From assembly GCF_038002345.1 (NCBI RefSeq), contig NZ_JBBOCJ010000001.1, forward strand, positions 806,001-870,000: a stretch of DNA of 64,000 nt, written 5' to 3'. The stretch is from Paenibacillus sp. FSL M7-0420. Its GTDB lineage: Bacteria; Bacillota; Bacilli; Paenibacillales; Paenibacillaceae. Below are positions 52,631-61,640 of this stretch, one piece after another (the first letter of the stretch is position 1; each line of letters starts with the position of its first letter). Under the pieces are notes generated by a model. That model did no database searches. It saw only the letters and a program-made list of their open reading frames with translations, and was not told where the DNA came from. Position numbers and translations under genes: made by a program.

Positions 52631-53413
52631 GTGCTGAAGAAGTGGTTAGCGGGATTATTGGTGCTGCTTATGGTGGCGGGAGTGTCGGCGGGTTCAGCAG
52701 GAGATGTTGAGGCGGCAATGAAAAAGACGGAGATTATTGTCTCCGCAGCAGCGAGTCTGCAGGATAGTCTGGACAAGATTGCTGTACAGTATGAGCAGCA
52801 GCATCCTGAGATTAAGCTAGTGTTCAATTACGGCGCTTCAGGTACGCTACAGAAGCAGATTGAGCAGGGGGCGCCGGCTGACTTGTTCTTCTCGGCAGGC
52901 GATAAGCAGATGAACGCACTGGTGGATAAAGGGCTGATTGCAGACCACAAGGCGCTGCTGAAGAATCAATTGGTCGTCGTTGTGCCTTCCGATTCGAACA
53001 CGAAGCTTACAACCATTACTGACCTTACCGCTCCAGCCTTCAAAAAGGTAGCCGTAGGCCAGCCGGAATCGGTACCGGCCGGACAATACGCTCAGCAGTC
53101 CTTGACCGCGAAGAAGGTATGGGATACGCTGCAAGGCAAGCTGGTCTTCGCCAAGGATGTCCGACAGGTGCTGTCCTATGTGGAGACAGGCAATGCGGAT
53201 GCCGGGTTCGTCTACAAGACGGACGCTTTAACCTCGAAGAAGGTGAAGATCGCCCTGACGGTGGGCGGCCATGTGCACAAGGCGATTAATTATCCGGCGG
53301 GCATTGTTAAGGATTCGAAGCATCAGGCGGAGGCCAAAGCCTTCTACAGCTATGTGCAGACCGCAGCGGCCAGCTCTGTCTTTACCAGCTACGGCTTTCA
53401 ATTGGCTAAATAA
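52631..53413 (+). CDS. modA: Molybdate ABC transporter substrate-binding protein
   Basis: Molybdate/tungstate-binding protein of 260 residues starting at GTG 52631 (GGGAGG upstream). Signal peptide MLKKWLAGLLVLLMVAGVSA. The ModA fold: IIVSAAASLQDSLDKIAVQY, LVFNYGASGTLQKQIEQGAP (oxyanion-binding Ser and backbone) and ADLFFSAGDKQM. VGQPESVPAGQYAQQSLT and NADAGFVYKTDAL are also family motifs. No lipobox Cys is present, so it may be tethered by its uncleaved signal or released. The permease gene follows after 29 bases. Confidence 0.93.
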   Translation: MLKKWLAGLLVLLMVAGVSAGSAGDVEAAMKKTEIIVSAAASLQDSLDKIAVQYEQQHPEIKLVFNYGASGTLQKQIEQGAPADLFFSAGDKQMNALVDKGLIADHKALLKNQLVVVVPSDSNTKLTTITDLTAPAFKKVAVGQPESVPAGQYAQQSLTAKKVWDTLQGKLVFAKDVRQVLSYVETGNADAGFVYKTDALTSKKVKIALTVGGHVHKAINYPAGIVKDSKHQAEAKAFYSYVQTAAASSVFTSYGFQLAK

Positions 53414-53442
53414 CTAACTACCATTAGATGGGGTGAAGAGAG

Positions 53443-54105
53443 ATGGAGATCAATTGGCCCGACTTTTTCGCCCCGGTCTGGTTATCAATCAAGATTGCGG
53501 TATTGACCAGTATCATCGTGTTCCTGTTGGCCATGCTGGCAGCCAGGAAGATGGCGGGGCGCAGGTTCTTCGGACATAATCTGGTAGAGACCGTGTTGCT
53601 GCTGCCGCTGGTGCTGCCGCCAACCGTGGTCGGCTTCGTCCTGCTGATGGTCCTCGGGCGGCGCAGCTGGATCGGCAGGCTGTATGAACAGTTTACGGAG
53701 CAGACGATTCTGTTCACCTGGGGGGCGGCAGTCATTGCCGCTGTTGTGGTTGCTTTTCCGCTGGTATACCGGACGGTTAAAACGGGCTTCGAGGGCGTGG
53801 AGAAGGATCTGGAGGATGCCGCGCGGGCGCAGGGAGCCAGCGAGCTTCAGGTGCTGCGTTATGTGACCCTGCCGCTGGCCGGGCGTTCGCTGGCTGCCGG
53901 TTATGTCCTCGGCTTCGCCCGCGGGCTGGGCGAGTTCGGGGCAACGATTATGGTGGCGGGCAATATCCCGGGCCGTACCCAGACCGTGCCTACTGCGATC
54001 TATGTAGCGGTGGATGGCGGCAATATGACGCTGGCCTGGATGTGGGTCGGCTCGATCATCGTGATTTCCATGCTTATGCTGATGTTCGTGAACCGCCGTA
54101 CCTGA
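53443..54105 (+). CDS. modB: Molybdate ABC transporter permease
   Basis: Membrane subunit of 220 residues with five to six hydrophobic segments. LPLVLPPTVVGFVLLMVLGR and EDAARAQGASELQVLRYVTL (EAA loop) followed by FARGLGEFGATIMVAGNIPG are the ModB signatures. No ModC ATPase is encoded downstream; a repeat array and a minus-strand regulator follow. The ATPase must be elsewhere in the genome, or shared. Confidence 0.93.
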   Translation: MEINWPDFFAPVWLSIKIAVLTSIIVFLLAMLAARKMAGRRFFGHNLVETVLLLPLVLPPTVVGFVLLMVLGRRSWIGRLYEQFTEQTILFTWGAAVIAAVVVAFPLVYRTVKTGFEGVEKDLEDAARAQGASELQVLRYVTLPLAGRSLAAGYVLGFARGLGEFGATIMVAGNIPGRTQTVPTAIYVAVDGGNMTLAWMWVGSIIVISMLMLMFVNRRT

Positions 54106-54129
54106 CGGATGATTACAGGTTAACAAGAG

Positions 54130-54171
54130 CAACCCCCGTCCTCACCGGGTTTCCGGTGAAGGCGAGGGTTG
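54130..54171. terminator. Large hairpin between modB and repeat array D
   Basis: CAACCC...CACCGG-GTTT-CCGGTG...GGGTTG folds into a stem of about 19 bp with two mismatches. No strong T tract follows on either strand, so it could be a weak bidirectional terminator or an mRNA 3' stabiliser. Confidence 0.55.
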
Positions 54172-54175
54172 TTCG

Positions 54176-54524
54176 GTAAACCGGACACAATTGGCTGGAG
54201 CGGACGGCACATGGACCCAATGTAATCGAAAAACCGCCACAATAGGACCGGGAGCAGCGCGTAAGCCAAATGTAATCGAAAAACCGACCACAATAGGACC
54301 GGGAGCGGCGCGTAGGCCAAATGTAATCGAAAAACGGAACACAATAGGACCGGGAGCGGCGCGTAAGCCAAATGTAATCGAAAAACCGACTACAATGGGA
54401 CCGGGGGCGGCGCGTAAGCCAAATGTAATCGAAAAACCGACCACAATGGGACGGAAGGCGGCGCGTAGGCCAAATGTAATCGAAAAACGGAACACAATTG
54501 GCCTCCCGATGGCCCCATAGTCCA
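54176..54524. repeat. 51-bp tandem repeat array, family D (6 units)
   Basis: Units start at 54219, 54269, 54320, 54371, 54422 and 54473 (spacing 50, 51, 51, 51, 51), each opening AATGTAATCGAAAAAC. A partial unit precedes at 54176-54218. TGT/ACA and TCG/CGA pairs are centred 13.5 bases into the unit. The array fills the space between the convergent modB and YesN-type genes and ends at about the stop codon of the latter. Confidence 0.9.
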
Positions 54525-54526
54525 AT

Positions 54527-56143
54527 TTATATGCTGTGAGTCCCCTGCCGGCGGTAATCGGAGGGCGAGACGCCGGTCTCCTTCTTGAAGATCCGGTTGA
54601 AGGACCGGTAATTCTCGAACCCGATGGATTCGGAGATTTCGAAGGTCTTGTGGTCGGTGGTGAGCAGCAGCAGCTTGGCCTGTTCGATCCGCAGGCGGGT
54701 CAGGTATTGGACAAAGCTCTCACCGACGGCCTTCTTGAACATGGAGCTGAAGTAGGGCACGCTGTAATTGATCGAAGCGGCCAGCTCCTCCAGCTTGTAG
54801 GGATAGCTGAGATCTTCGCGCATCTGTTGAATGATCCGTGTGATGGAGGCATCGATCTTCCGGCCGCCCTCCTGAAGCTGCTGAAGCTTGCGGAAATGAT
54901 CGCAGGTGATCTCATGTACAGCGTTGAAGGTCTGGCACAGCTCGATTTGTACACGCAGCTCCGCTTCGAGGTCCGCCCCGCCTTCTGCCCCAATAACGTT
55001 ATGGCTCATATCCAGGAAGACTCGCAGATACAGGGACTTGATCTGCTCCGGGTCCCAGGCTTGCTCCATGGCCTGACGGTACAGGGACAGTCGCTCCTGC
55101 TCCAGGGCTGCCGTGCTGAGATGCGGCTCCAGCAGCGCTTTCTTCAGCACCTTGCTCCAGAAGCGGCTCTGCGGCTCGGGAATCCGCTGGAAGCTGGAGA
55201 GCTGCCCCCACTCCCCGATGCCGATAAGCTCATTGCTGCGGTAAAAGAACGGATACGGCGCCGTAGCCAGCCGCTTCAGCGCCTCCGACCGCTCCTCCAA
55301 TCCCTGTTCGAAGCTGCACAGCAGGGCGATGCAGCTCATCCGGAGATTCGCAGCCAGGGACTCCAGCACCTGCTCCAGAAAGCGGGGTCTCCCCTCCTTC
55401 AAGCTGTCGGTATACAGGGCAAGGAACCGCCCTTTGTCGAGGGCGATCACCTTATGCGGGCCTATACTGCCGAGCAGCTCCTTCAGCACGTTCACCCCGG
55501 CGAATTGCCACAGCTTCAACTCCTCCAGCTGGTCGATCGGGAAGCGCAGGGAGTTGCGGTCCAGCTCCACCAGCAGGGTCATGAAGCCCTGGCCGTGAAG
55601 CGGAAGCTGCGAGTCCGCAAGACTGCGCAGCCACTTGGCTTCCGCCGCCGGGCTGCGCAGCATTTCCAGGAACAGGCTCTGCTCGATCTCCACTTCGCTC
55701 AGGCGGACCTGCTGCTCCAGCTGCAGATAATTGTCTCTCGTCTCGCCGCGTGAATCCGCCAGGACCGCCAGCTCCTCCATCGTCCGGGTCAGCAGGCCCG
55801 GATCGGAGAGGCAGTCATCCTTAATCAGATAGGAGGCTGCCTTCAGATGAATGGCCTGCTGGGCATAGTGGAAGTCCTGATGGCAGGTCAGGATAATGAT
55901 CTGCGGCGCACGTACCCCGCTCCGTTCAATCTCGCGCAGCATCTCCAGGCCGTTCATGCCCGGCATCGTAATGTCGGTGACGATCAGCTCCGGCTTATGC
56001 TTCAGGAACAGCTCCAGCCCGTCCCGGCCATCCTCGGCTTCACCGACAAGGGTGAACAGGTCTGCGCGCTCCTCAATGAAATGCCGGAAGACGGTTCTTG
56101 CCGGAATCTCGTCCTCCACAAGGACAACTCTATAGTGATTCAT
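54527..56143 (-). CDS. YesN-type response regulator with AraC output domain
   Basis: A 538-residue regulator. Receiver domain (1-120) with acidic pair near D11-E12, phospho-acceptor D57 in LIVTDITMPGMNG and the conserved Lys in SYLIKDD. A roughly 280-residue middle region of unknown fold follows. The C-terminal AraC domain (about 435-535) has YKLEELAASINYSVPYFSSM, FKKAVGESFVQYLTRLRIEQ and FEISESIGFENYRSFNRIFK. RBS AAGGAGG. It overlaps the kinase gene by 14 bases. It should control the divergent sugar uptake and lyase operon. Confidence 0.93.
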   Translation of the reverse strand: MNHYRVVLVEDEIPARTVFRHFIEERADLFTLVGEAEDGRDGLELFLKHKPELIVTDITMPGMNGLEMLREIERSGVRAPQIIILTCHQDFHYAQQAIHLKAASYLIKDDCLSDPGLLTRTMEELAVLADSRGETRDNYLQLEQQVRLSEVEIEQSLFLEMLRSPAAEAKWLRSLADSQLPLHGQGFMTLLVELDRNSLRFPIDQLEELKLWQFAGVNVLKELLGSIGPHKVIALDKGRFLALYTDSLKEGRPRFLEQVLESLAANLRMSCIALLCSFEQGLEERSEALKRLATAPYPFFYRSNELIGIGEWGQLSSFQRIPEPQSRFWSKVLKKALLEPHLSTAALEQERLSLYRQAMEQAWDPEQIKSLYLRVFLDMSHNVIGAEGGADLEAELRVQIELCQTFNAVHEITCDHFRKLQQLQEGGRKIDASITRIIQQMREDLSYPYKLEELAASINYSVPYFSSMFKKAVGESFVQYLTRLRIEQAKLLLLTTDHKTFEISESIGFENYRSFNRIFKKETGVSPSDYRRQGTHSI

Positions 56144-57935
56144 GATGTTCCTCCTTAATCAGAACGTTCCCGGATGGCAGCAGCATGCGGATGGTCAAGC
56201 CTTCACCCGGGGCGCTTGTGAGCAGGATCTGTGTCTCCGCCCCGAACAGCAGCTTCATGCGCATCCATACATTCTGCAGTCCGATGTTCTCGGCAGACTC
56301 TTCCTGCTGGAGATGGAGCTGCAGCTTGCGCAGGTCAGCCTCTTCCAGACCGGTTCCGTCGTCCTCCACTTGTACAATAATATGGCTTCCGCCTGGACTT
56401 CTGTATACGCGCACACGGATATGGCCTTCCGGTGCCTTGCGCGGGAGAATGCCGTGGAACACGGAGTTCTCAATCAGCGGCTGCAGACCCAGCTTCGGAA
56501 TCATCATGCCCCGCAGCGGCTCTTCAATCTCAGTCTCCAGATGAATCTGGCATTTGTAGCGCATATTCAACAGCCCGGTATAATCCGCCAGATAATCAAG
56601 CTCCTGCTGGAGCTGCACCGTCTGCTCGAAATTCTCCATCGAATACCGCAGCAAGGCCACCAGCCGTCCCATCAGGGAGTTGATCTTCTCATAATCCTTC
56701 ATCATGGCGAACATACGGATCGTATTGAGGGTATTGTACATGAAATGGGGGTTGATCTGCGACTGCAGCGCCCGGATCTCCAGCTTGCGCTTCAGATCCT
56801 CCGAATCATGCAGGTCTGCCAGCAGATCCTGTATGCGGACAGCCATGGTATTGAGCATCCGGCCCAGATCCCCGATTTCATTATTGGCGAAATGGGTGAC
56901 CCTGGCCTCGAAATTCCCTTTTTTCAGAGCATCGACCTGCCGCTTCACAGCCTGTAGAGGCCGGTAGAGCTGATACCCGAAGCCGACCACACAGAGCGCC
57001 CCCAGACAGACCAGTACCAGCAGAAAATAAGTGACCGTCCGGCGGATAATCTCGGCGCTGGCTGTAAGCTCCTTGGACGGAATCTCCGAGAGTACGATCC
57101 ACTTGTCGTAGGTGGAGGTCTGCTTGACAGAGACTATCGAGGAGCCTGCCGCGAACTGATCCGGGCGCTTCAGCTCCTTCCAGCGCTTCAGAATCTCCTG
57201 CACCCGCTGCGTATCCTCCTGCTTCTCCAGCTTGCTGGTCGTGGCAATGGTCAGGCCGTCTTCCGTCAGCAGGGAGATGGAGCCCTCGCTCCCAAGCTGA
57301 ATATTCTCGATCTGCTGCTGGTATTGGCTGTTATTCATGGAGATCAGCAGCACGCCCTTCAGGTCCTTATATAAGTCGAAGGGAACGCGTGAGATATAAT
57401 AGGTGGACGATTGAAGAATAGCCAGCTCAGGCAGCGAATGCTTGTCCAGAAAAAGATTCGGCCGTCCCGAAGCCAGATACGCTTCAATCAGCGGCCTGTA
57501 TGGAGACTCCTCCAGCATGGCCGGGGCTTCTGTGGAGGAGAGGACTTCTCCTGTAACGGCGGAATAGACCTGCAGACCCTCCACATTCCCGATGATGGCG
57601 GAGGCGCCGCTGAGCACGGAGATCAGATCCTTTTTGCGGACCACCTCTTCAAAATATTGAGCCGAAGGCGAGACCAGCGCACTCTGAATGGACGAGATCC
57701 GCGAGTATTGCTCGCTGAGTTCCCGCAGCCGGGTCATGGTTAATTCAATCCGGTCCACGACCTGATTGACGAGCTGGGCATTCAGGCGGTTCACCTGCTG
57801 CTCCACCGTCGTGCTGGATACGCTTACAGAGATGAAGGACAGCACAATGAGCGGAACCACCGAGATGGCGAACATGACCACAATCATCTTAATATAGAAG
57901 CTCCGCCGCAAAAAGCTGAAAAAGGGTGAATTCAT
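56130..57935 (-). CDS. YesM-type sensor histidine kinase
   Basis: A 601-residue membrane kinase. First membrane helix about 12-34 (FYIKMIVVMFAISVVPLIVL), an extracytoplasmic Cache-like sensor (about 35-290), second helix about 290-315 (VTYFLLVLVCLGALCVVGFG), HAMP (about 315-365), then the His_kinase domain with SQINPHFMYNTLNTIRMF (H397). The HATPase has MIPKLGLQPLIENSVFHGI (N box) and VEDDGTGLEEADL (G box). Typical of kinases sensing sugars directly or through binding proteins. It pairs with the overlapping YesN-type regulator. Confidence 0.93.
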   Translation of the reverse strand: MNSPFFSFLRRSFYIKMIVVMFAISVVPLIVLSFISVSVSSTTVEQQVNRLNAQLVNQVVDRIELTMTRLRELSEQYSRISSIQSALVSPSAQYFEEVVRKKDLISVLSGASAIIGNVEGLQVYSAVTGEVLSSTEAPAMLEESPYRPLIEAYLASGRPNLFLDKHSLPELAILQSSTYYISRVPFDLYKDLKGVLLISMNNSQYQQQIENIQLGSEGSISLLTEDGLTIATTSKLEKQEDTQRVQEILKRWKELKRPDQFAAGSSIVSVKQTSTYDKWIVLSEIPSKELTASAEIIRRTVTYFLLVLVCLGALCVVGFGYQLYRPLQAVKRQVDALKKGNFEARVTHFANNEIGDLGRMLNTMAVRIQDLLADLHDSEDLKRKLEIRALQSQINPHFMYNTLNTIRMFAMMKDYEKINSLMGRLVALLRYSMENFEQTVQLQQELDYLADYTGLLNMRYKCQIHLETEIEEPLRGMMIPKLGLQPLIENSVFHGILPRKAPEGHIRVRVYRSPGGSHIIVQVEDDGTGLEEADLRKLQLHLQQEESAENIGLQNVWMRMKLLFGAETQILLTSAPGEGLTIRMLLPSGNVLIKEEHHESL

Positions 57936-58120
57936 AGAGTCACATCCGTTAAGGGTTTTGGACTACGGATACCGGGTAGGCTATCCTAAACAGATTATAG
58001 TACATTGGCGAACATGGAGATACCTGCGGACCGGCAAATCTTAAAAATGGTGACACTTTGGCTGGAATCCGGCATGTTCTTAAGCTCGGGTGTCTTCTAT
58101 AATCCAAAGTGTAAGCACGA

Positions 58121-58134
58121 TGTAAACGCAACCA
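58121..58134 (+). promoter_or_regulatory. cre-like site before the lyase operon
   Basis: TGTAAACGCAACCA matches the CcpA consensus TGWNANCGNTNWCA with two mismatches; the left half TGTAAACG is ideal. It lies 24 bases before the binding-protein start, a position at which CcpA would repress. Confidence 0.4.
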
Positions 58135-58157
58135 ATACAAGCAAATGGGGGATGACA

Positions 58158-59729
58158 ATGAGTTACAAGAGAAAGCTTGTACCGCTTATGGCTACAGCGG
58201 CGTTAGCCTTAACTACACTGGCGGGCTGCGGCGGAGATAAAAATTCTGCGGCAGGCAGCACAGCGGCACCGGAAGGCAGTACACCAAGCGGTGAGGCTAG
58301 CAAGCCGGCCAGCATCAAGGCCATGACCATTCTGTTCGGCAATCCGCCGGAGATGACGAACAACAAGGCGCTGGAGGATCTGGAGAAGCGCGGCAATGTA
58401 GATCTGAACGTAACCTTCGTGCCATCCGAAGCCTATACGGACAAGCTCTCTGTGGCGGTATCGGCCGGAGATTCCTATGACCTGCTGCTGATGGATGGCG
58501 GCAAGGACGATAAATTCAACAACCTGGTGAAGATGGGCGCTTTTCATGACCTGACGCCTTACCTTGCGAAGACCAAGAATATCAGCCAGATTGATGAGGT
58601 GGTCTGGAACGGAGCCAAGATTGACGGCAAATCGTACGGGATTCCCCGGCCGCGCGGCCTTTACGGCGGAGGTGAAGCCAATATTCTGATCCGCAAGGAC
58701 TGGCTGGATAAATATAATCTGCCGGTTCCGAAGACCATGGATGAGCTGACGAATGCGCTTGCGGTGTTCAAGGAGAAGGACCCGGCAGGCGGCGGCAAAA
58801 CCATTCCGTTCACGATCTACGGTTCTGACGGTGTGAATAGCCCCGGGCCGTTCTCGGGTGTCCTCCCGATCCAGTATGCCTTTGGCATTCCTAATGTCTG
58901 GAAGCTGGAAGGTGACAACGTGGTCCGTGATTTCCAGACGCCTGAATACAAGGCATTCCTGGAGTGGCTGAGAGATTCGTGGAGCAAGGGCCTGATCGAC
59001 AAGGATGCGCCGGTACTGAAGAACCAGGGGCAGGCGCGGAGTAAGTTCCTTGCGGGCACAGCGGGTGCTTTTGTCGGGAATGTCAGTGATATTGTAGAGA
59101 CCAACGTAGAAAAGCTGAAGCAGACGGACCCGAAGGCTGAAATCGCGATTGTCGATGTGCTTGAAGGCGCGAACGGACAGAAGGGCGCTTCTGTACTCTC
59201 CGGGTACTACGGACTGTGGGCGGTTCCTAGCTCCGTGCCGGAGGATAAGGTGCAGCAGATTGTAGACTTCCTTGACTTCACGGCCTCCGAAGAGAATGTA
59301 GCGTTCTCCAAAGCGGGAGTCACCGGCATCCATTCCAGCGATTTCAAGAATGGGGTTGCGGTGCAGACCGAGGAGCAGAAGAAGCAGTATGAGCTGGATA
59401 AGCCGAACAATTTCATCCTGGAGAACCGTGCAGATCCATATGTATACGCCAACTCCAAGGAGCCGGACATCCTGGCGCTGCAAAAGGCGACGCTCGATAC
59501 GATCAGCAAGATCGGGGTGGAGAATCCATTCCTCAGCTACAACTCACAGTACGCCAGCAAGAATCCGGACAGCTATAAGAAAATGAGTGCGGTCATGACG
59601 AAGTATGTACTGGGCGAGGGAGCCTGGGAGGATGTGCAGAAGGAGATTGATACCTGGACTAAGGGTCCGGGCGAGCAAATCACCAAGGAACTGCTGGACC
59701 AGTATAAAGCAGAGCATTCCACGAAGTAA
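58158..59729 (+). CDS. Extracellular solute-binding lipoprotein, LplA/YtcQ type
   Basis: Sugar-binding lipoprotein of 523 residues. Signal MSYKRKLVPLMATAALALTT with lipobox LAGC. A short Gly/Ser/Ala linker is followed by the extracellular family-1 fold: ITILFGNPPEMTNNKALEDL-like start, YDLLLMDGGKDDKFNNLVKM, GIPRPRGLYGGGEANILIRK and WAVPSSVPEDKVQQIVDFLD. ATG 58158 is chosen over 58152 because GGGGG lies 6 bases upstream. First gene of a four-gene operon with two permeases and a lyase; it is divergent from the YesMN genes. Confidence 0.9.
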   Translation: MSYKRKLVPLMATAALALTTLAGCGGDKNSAAGSTAAPEGSTPSGEASKPASIKAMTILFGNPPEMTNNKALEDLEKRGNVDLNVTFVPSEAYTDKLSVAVSAGDSYDLLLMDGGKDDKFNNLVKMGAFHDLTPYLAKTKNISQIDEVVWNGAKIDGKSYGIPRPRGLYGGGEANILIRKDWLDKYNLPVPKTMDELTNALAVFKEKDPAGGGKTIPFTIYGSDGVNSPGPFSGVLPIQYAFGIPNVWKLEGDNVVRDFQTPEYKAFLEWLRDSWSKGLIDKDAPVLKNQGQARSKFLAGTAGAFVGNVSDIVETNVEKLKQTDPKAEIAIVDVLEGANGQKGASVLSGYYGLWAVPSSVPEDKVQQIVDFLDFTASEENVAFSKAGVTGIHSSDFKNGVAVQTEEQKKQYELDKPNNFILENRADPYVYANSKEPDILALQKATLDTISKIGVENPFLSYNSQYASKNPDSYKKMSAVMTKYVLGEGAWEDVQKEIDTWTKGPGEQITKELLDQYKAEHSTK

Positions 59730-59750
59730 TACAACAACACTATACACAGA

Positions 59751-59782
59751 GGCAAAGGAGGGGGCTTCCCCTTTCTTTTGCC
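59751..59782 (+). promoter_or_regulatory. Intra-operon hairpin between binding protein and permease
   Basis: GGCAAAGGAGGGG and CCCCTTTCTTTTGCC form a stem with GGGG/CCCC closing a GCTT-type loop and GGCAAA/TTTGCC at the base. Such hairpins after the binding-protein gene commonly raise its mRNA level over that of the permeases by stabilising the 3' end or by partial termination. Confidence 0.6.
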
Positions 59783-59806
59783 CATTTGGATAAGGAGGTT
59801 TAGCCT

Positions 59807-60715
59807 GTGCAAAGAGCTTTACGCCCGAAACGGTTTCATCAGCTATGGCCCTTTTACTTACTGGCAGCACCGGGTATTCTCTACTTTCTCACCTTTCATT
59901 ACATCCCGATGACAGGACTCATATTAGCCTTCAAGGAATACAGCCCGTTCAAGGGCATGATGGACAGTCCCTGGGTGGGGCTGGATAATTTCAGACAGTT
60001 TTTCGGAACCTCCGATTTCTATATGTTGCTGAAAAATACGCTGCTGATCAGTCTGCTGAATCTGATCATTTATTTTCCCTTCACGATCTTCCTGTCGCTG
60101 CTCCTGAATGAAGTGCGGCTCAAGGTGTTCAAGCGTGTCTCGCAGACCATCGTGTATCTGCCCCATTTTCTCTCCTGGGTCGTGATTTACGGGATTACGA
60201 TTTCCTTCTTCGGGCCTTCGGGCGTCATTAACCATTACCTCGGCCAGTGGTTCGACGGTAGCGCCAACTTCCTGGTTAGCAATGAATGGTTCCGGCCGCT
60301 GGTCATCTTCCAGTCCATCTGGAAGGATGCGGGCTGGGGCACGATTATCTTCCTGGCGGCACTGGCGGGAATTAACCCTGAGCAGTATGAAGCAGCCAAG
60401 GTGGATGGAGCGAGCCGTCTGCAGAGCATCTGGCATATTACGCTCCCCGGCATCAAGGGGACTATCGTGATTCTGCTGCTGCTCCGTCTGGGCTCCTCCA
60501 TGGACTCCAACTTCATGCAGATCTTCCTGATGACCAACAGCCTGAACCTGGATGTCTCCAATGTCTTCGATCTGTTCGTCTACCATGTCGGTCTGGAGCA
60601 ATTCAATTACAGCTTCGCGATTACCGTAGGCATGTTCAAATCCGTTGCCAGTCTGATCCTGGTCCTCGGGGCCAACTATGCGGCCAAGCTGCTTGGTGAG
60701 GAAGGCATATTCTAG
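59807..60715 (+). CDS. Sugar ABC transporter permease, LplB type
   Basis: CUT1 permease of 302 residues starting at GTG 59807 with AAGGAGG upstream. Six hydrophobic segments, beginning LWPFYLLAAPGILYFLTFHY. EAA loop YEAAKVDGASRLQSIWHITL. It is related to the 1224-2192 permease but clearly distinct. It forms the channel with the next permease; the ATPase is not local. Confidence 0.92.
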   Translation: MQRALRPKRFHQLWPFYLLAAPGILYFLTFHYIPMTGLILAFKEYSPFKGMMDSPWVGLDNFRQFFGTSDFYMLLKNTLLISLLNLIIYFPFTIFLSLLLNEVRLKVFKRVSQTIVYLPHFLSWVVIYGITISFFGPSGVINHYLGQWFDGSANFLVSNEWFRPLVIFQSIWKDAGWGTIIFLAALAGINPEQYEAAKVDGASRLQSIWHITLPGIKGTIVILLLLRLGSSMDSNFMQIFLMTNSLNLDVSNVFDLFVYHVGLEQFNYSFAITVGMFKSVASLILVLGANYAAKLLGEEGIF

Positions 60716-60739
60716 AACAAGAACAGGAGTGGAGAGGTT

Positions 60740-61609
60740 ATGAAGCTTAAGGCAACCTGGTTTGACACCATTATTGTAGTCATTATTTGCTTAATCAGCT
60801 TGCTGGTTATTCTGCCTTTTCTATATATTATTGCGGTCTCGTTCAGTCCGCCGGGAGATTCGATGGCCGGGAATTTCTTCATCTGGCCCAAGCACTGGAC
60901 ACTGGATGCCTATAGCTATCTGCTGAATGCGAATACGTTCCTGACCTCCGTCAAGAACTCGGTCATTATCACGGCGATGGGAACGGTGCTCAGCCTGTTT
61001 GTCTCGATTACACTGGCTTATGCCCTGTCGAAGAAATTTCTGCCCGGACGCCGGATCATGCTGCTGGTTATTTTCTTCACGATGATCTTCCATGGGGGCA
61101 TGATTCCGAACTATCTGGTCGTCAAAAATCTGGGTCTGATCGATTCCTACTGGGCAGTAGTGCTTCCGGCAGCCTCCAGTGCCTTCAATATTATGGTCAT
61201 CCGCTCCTTCTTCCAGAGCCTGCCCGAGAGTCTGGACGAAGCAGCCAGAATTGACGGGGCCGGGGAATTCAGAATTCTCTACTCGATCGTGCTGCCGCTG
61301 TCCAAGCCGATTATCGCCACATTCACGCTGTTCTTCATGGTGCAGTTCTGGAATGAGTTCTTCTCGGCGGTCATCTATCTGAATGATACCTCGCGCTGGC
61401 CGATTCAACCGCTCCTGCGGCAGATGGTGGCAATCAGCGCCTCCAATATCTCGGCAGAGGCAGCGGTAGATGCTTCGCTTGCAGCCAATCTTGGACCCAA
61501 TGTCCAGAATGCAGCCATTCTGCTGGCGATGCTGCCTATAGTCATAGTGTACCCGTTCCTGCAGAAGTATTTTGCCAAGGGTGCCATGCTTGGTTCAATT
61601 AAGGAATAG
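60740..61609 (+). CDS. Sugar ABC transporter permease, YtcP type
   Basis: CUT1 permease of 289 residues. First segment VVIICLISLLVILPFLYIIA; EAA loop DEAARIDGAGEFRILYSIVL; C-terminus FAKGAMLGSIKE is typical of the group. RBS GGAGAGG. Third gene of the operon. Confidence 0.92.
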   Translation: MKLKATWFDTIIVVIICLISLLVILPFLYIIAVSFSPPGDSMAGNFFIWPKHWTLDAYSYLLNANTFLTSVKNSVIITAMGTVLSLFVSITLAYALSKKFLPGRRIMLLVIFFTMIFHGGMIPNYLVVKNLGLIDSYWAVVLPAASSAFNIMVIRSFFQSLPESLDEAARIDGAGEFRILYSIVLPLSKPIIATFTLFFMVQFWNEFFSAVIYLNDTSRWPIQPLLRQMVAISASNISAEAAVDASLAANLGPNVQNAAILLAMLPIVIVYPFLQKYFAKGAMLGSIKE

Positions 61610-61640
61610 ACTTTAGGCGGAGAGATCCGCGAATATAAAG

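Noticed and set aside
54142..54525. Open frames through repeat array D
   Set aside because: Same reason: a 51-bp repeat without translation signals.
54536..55753. 405-residue open frame on the plus strand
   Set aside because: It is antisense to the YesN-type regulator, which has clear receiver and AraC domains. The frame is Leu/Gln-rich, as expected of a shadow in a GC-rich gene.
58209..59483. 424-residue open frame on the minus strand
   Set aside because: Antisense to the sugar-binding lipoprotein gene; no recognisable domain.
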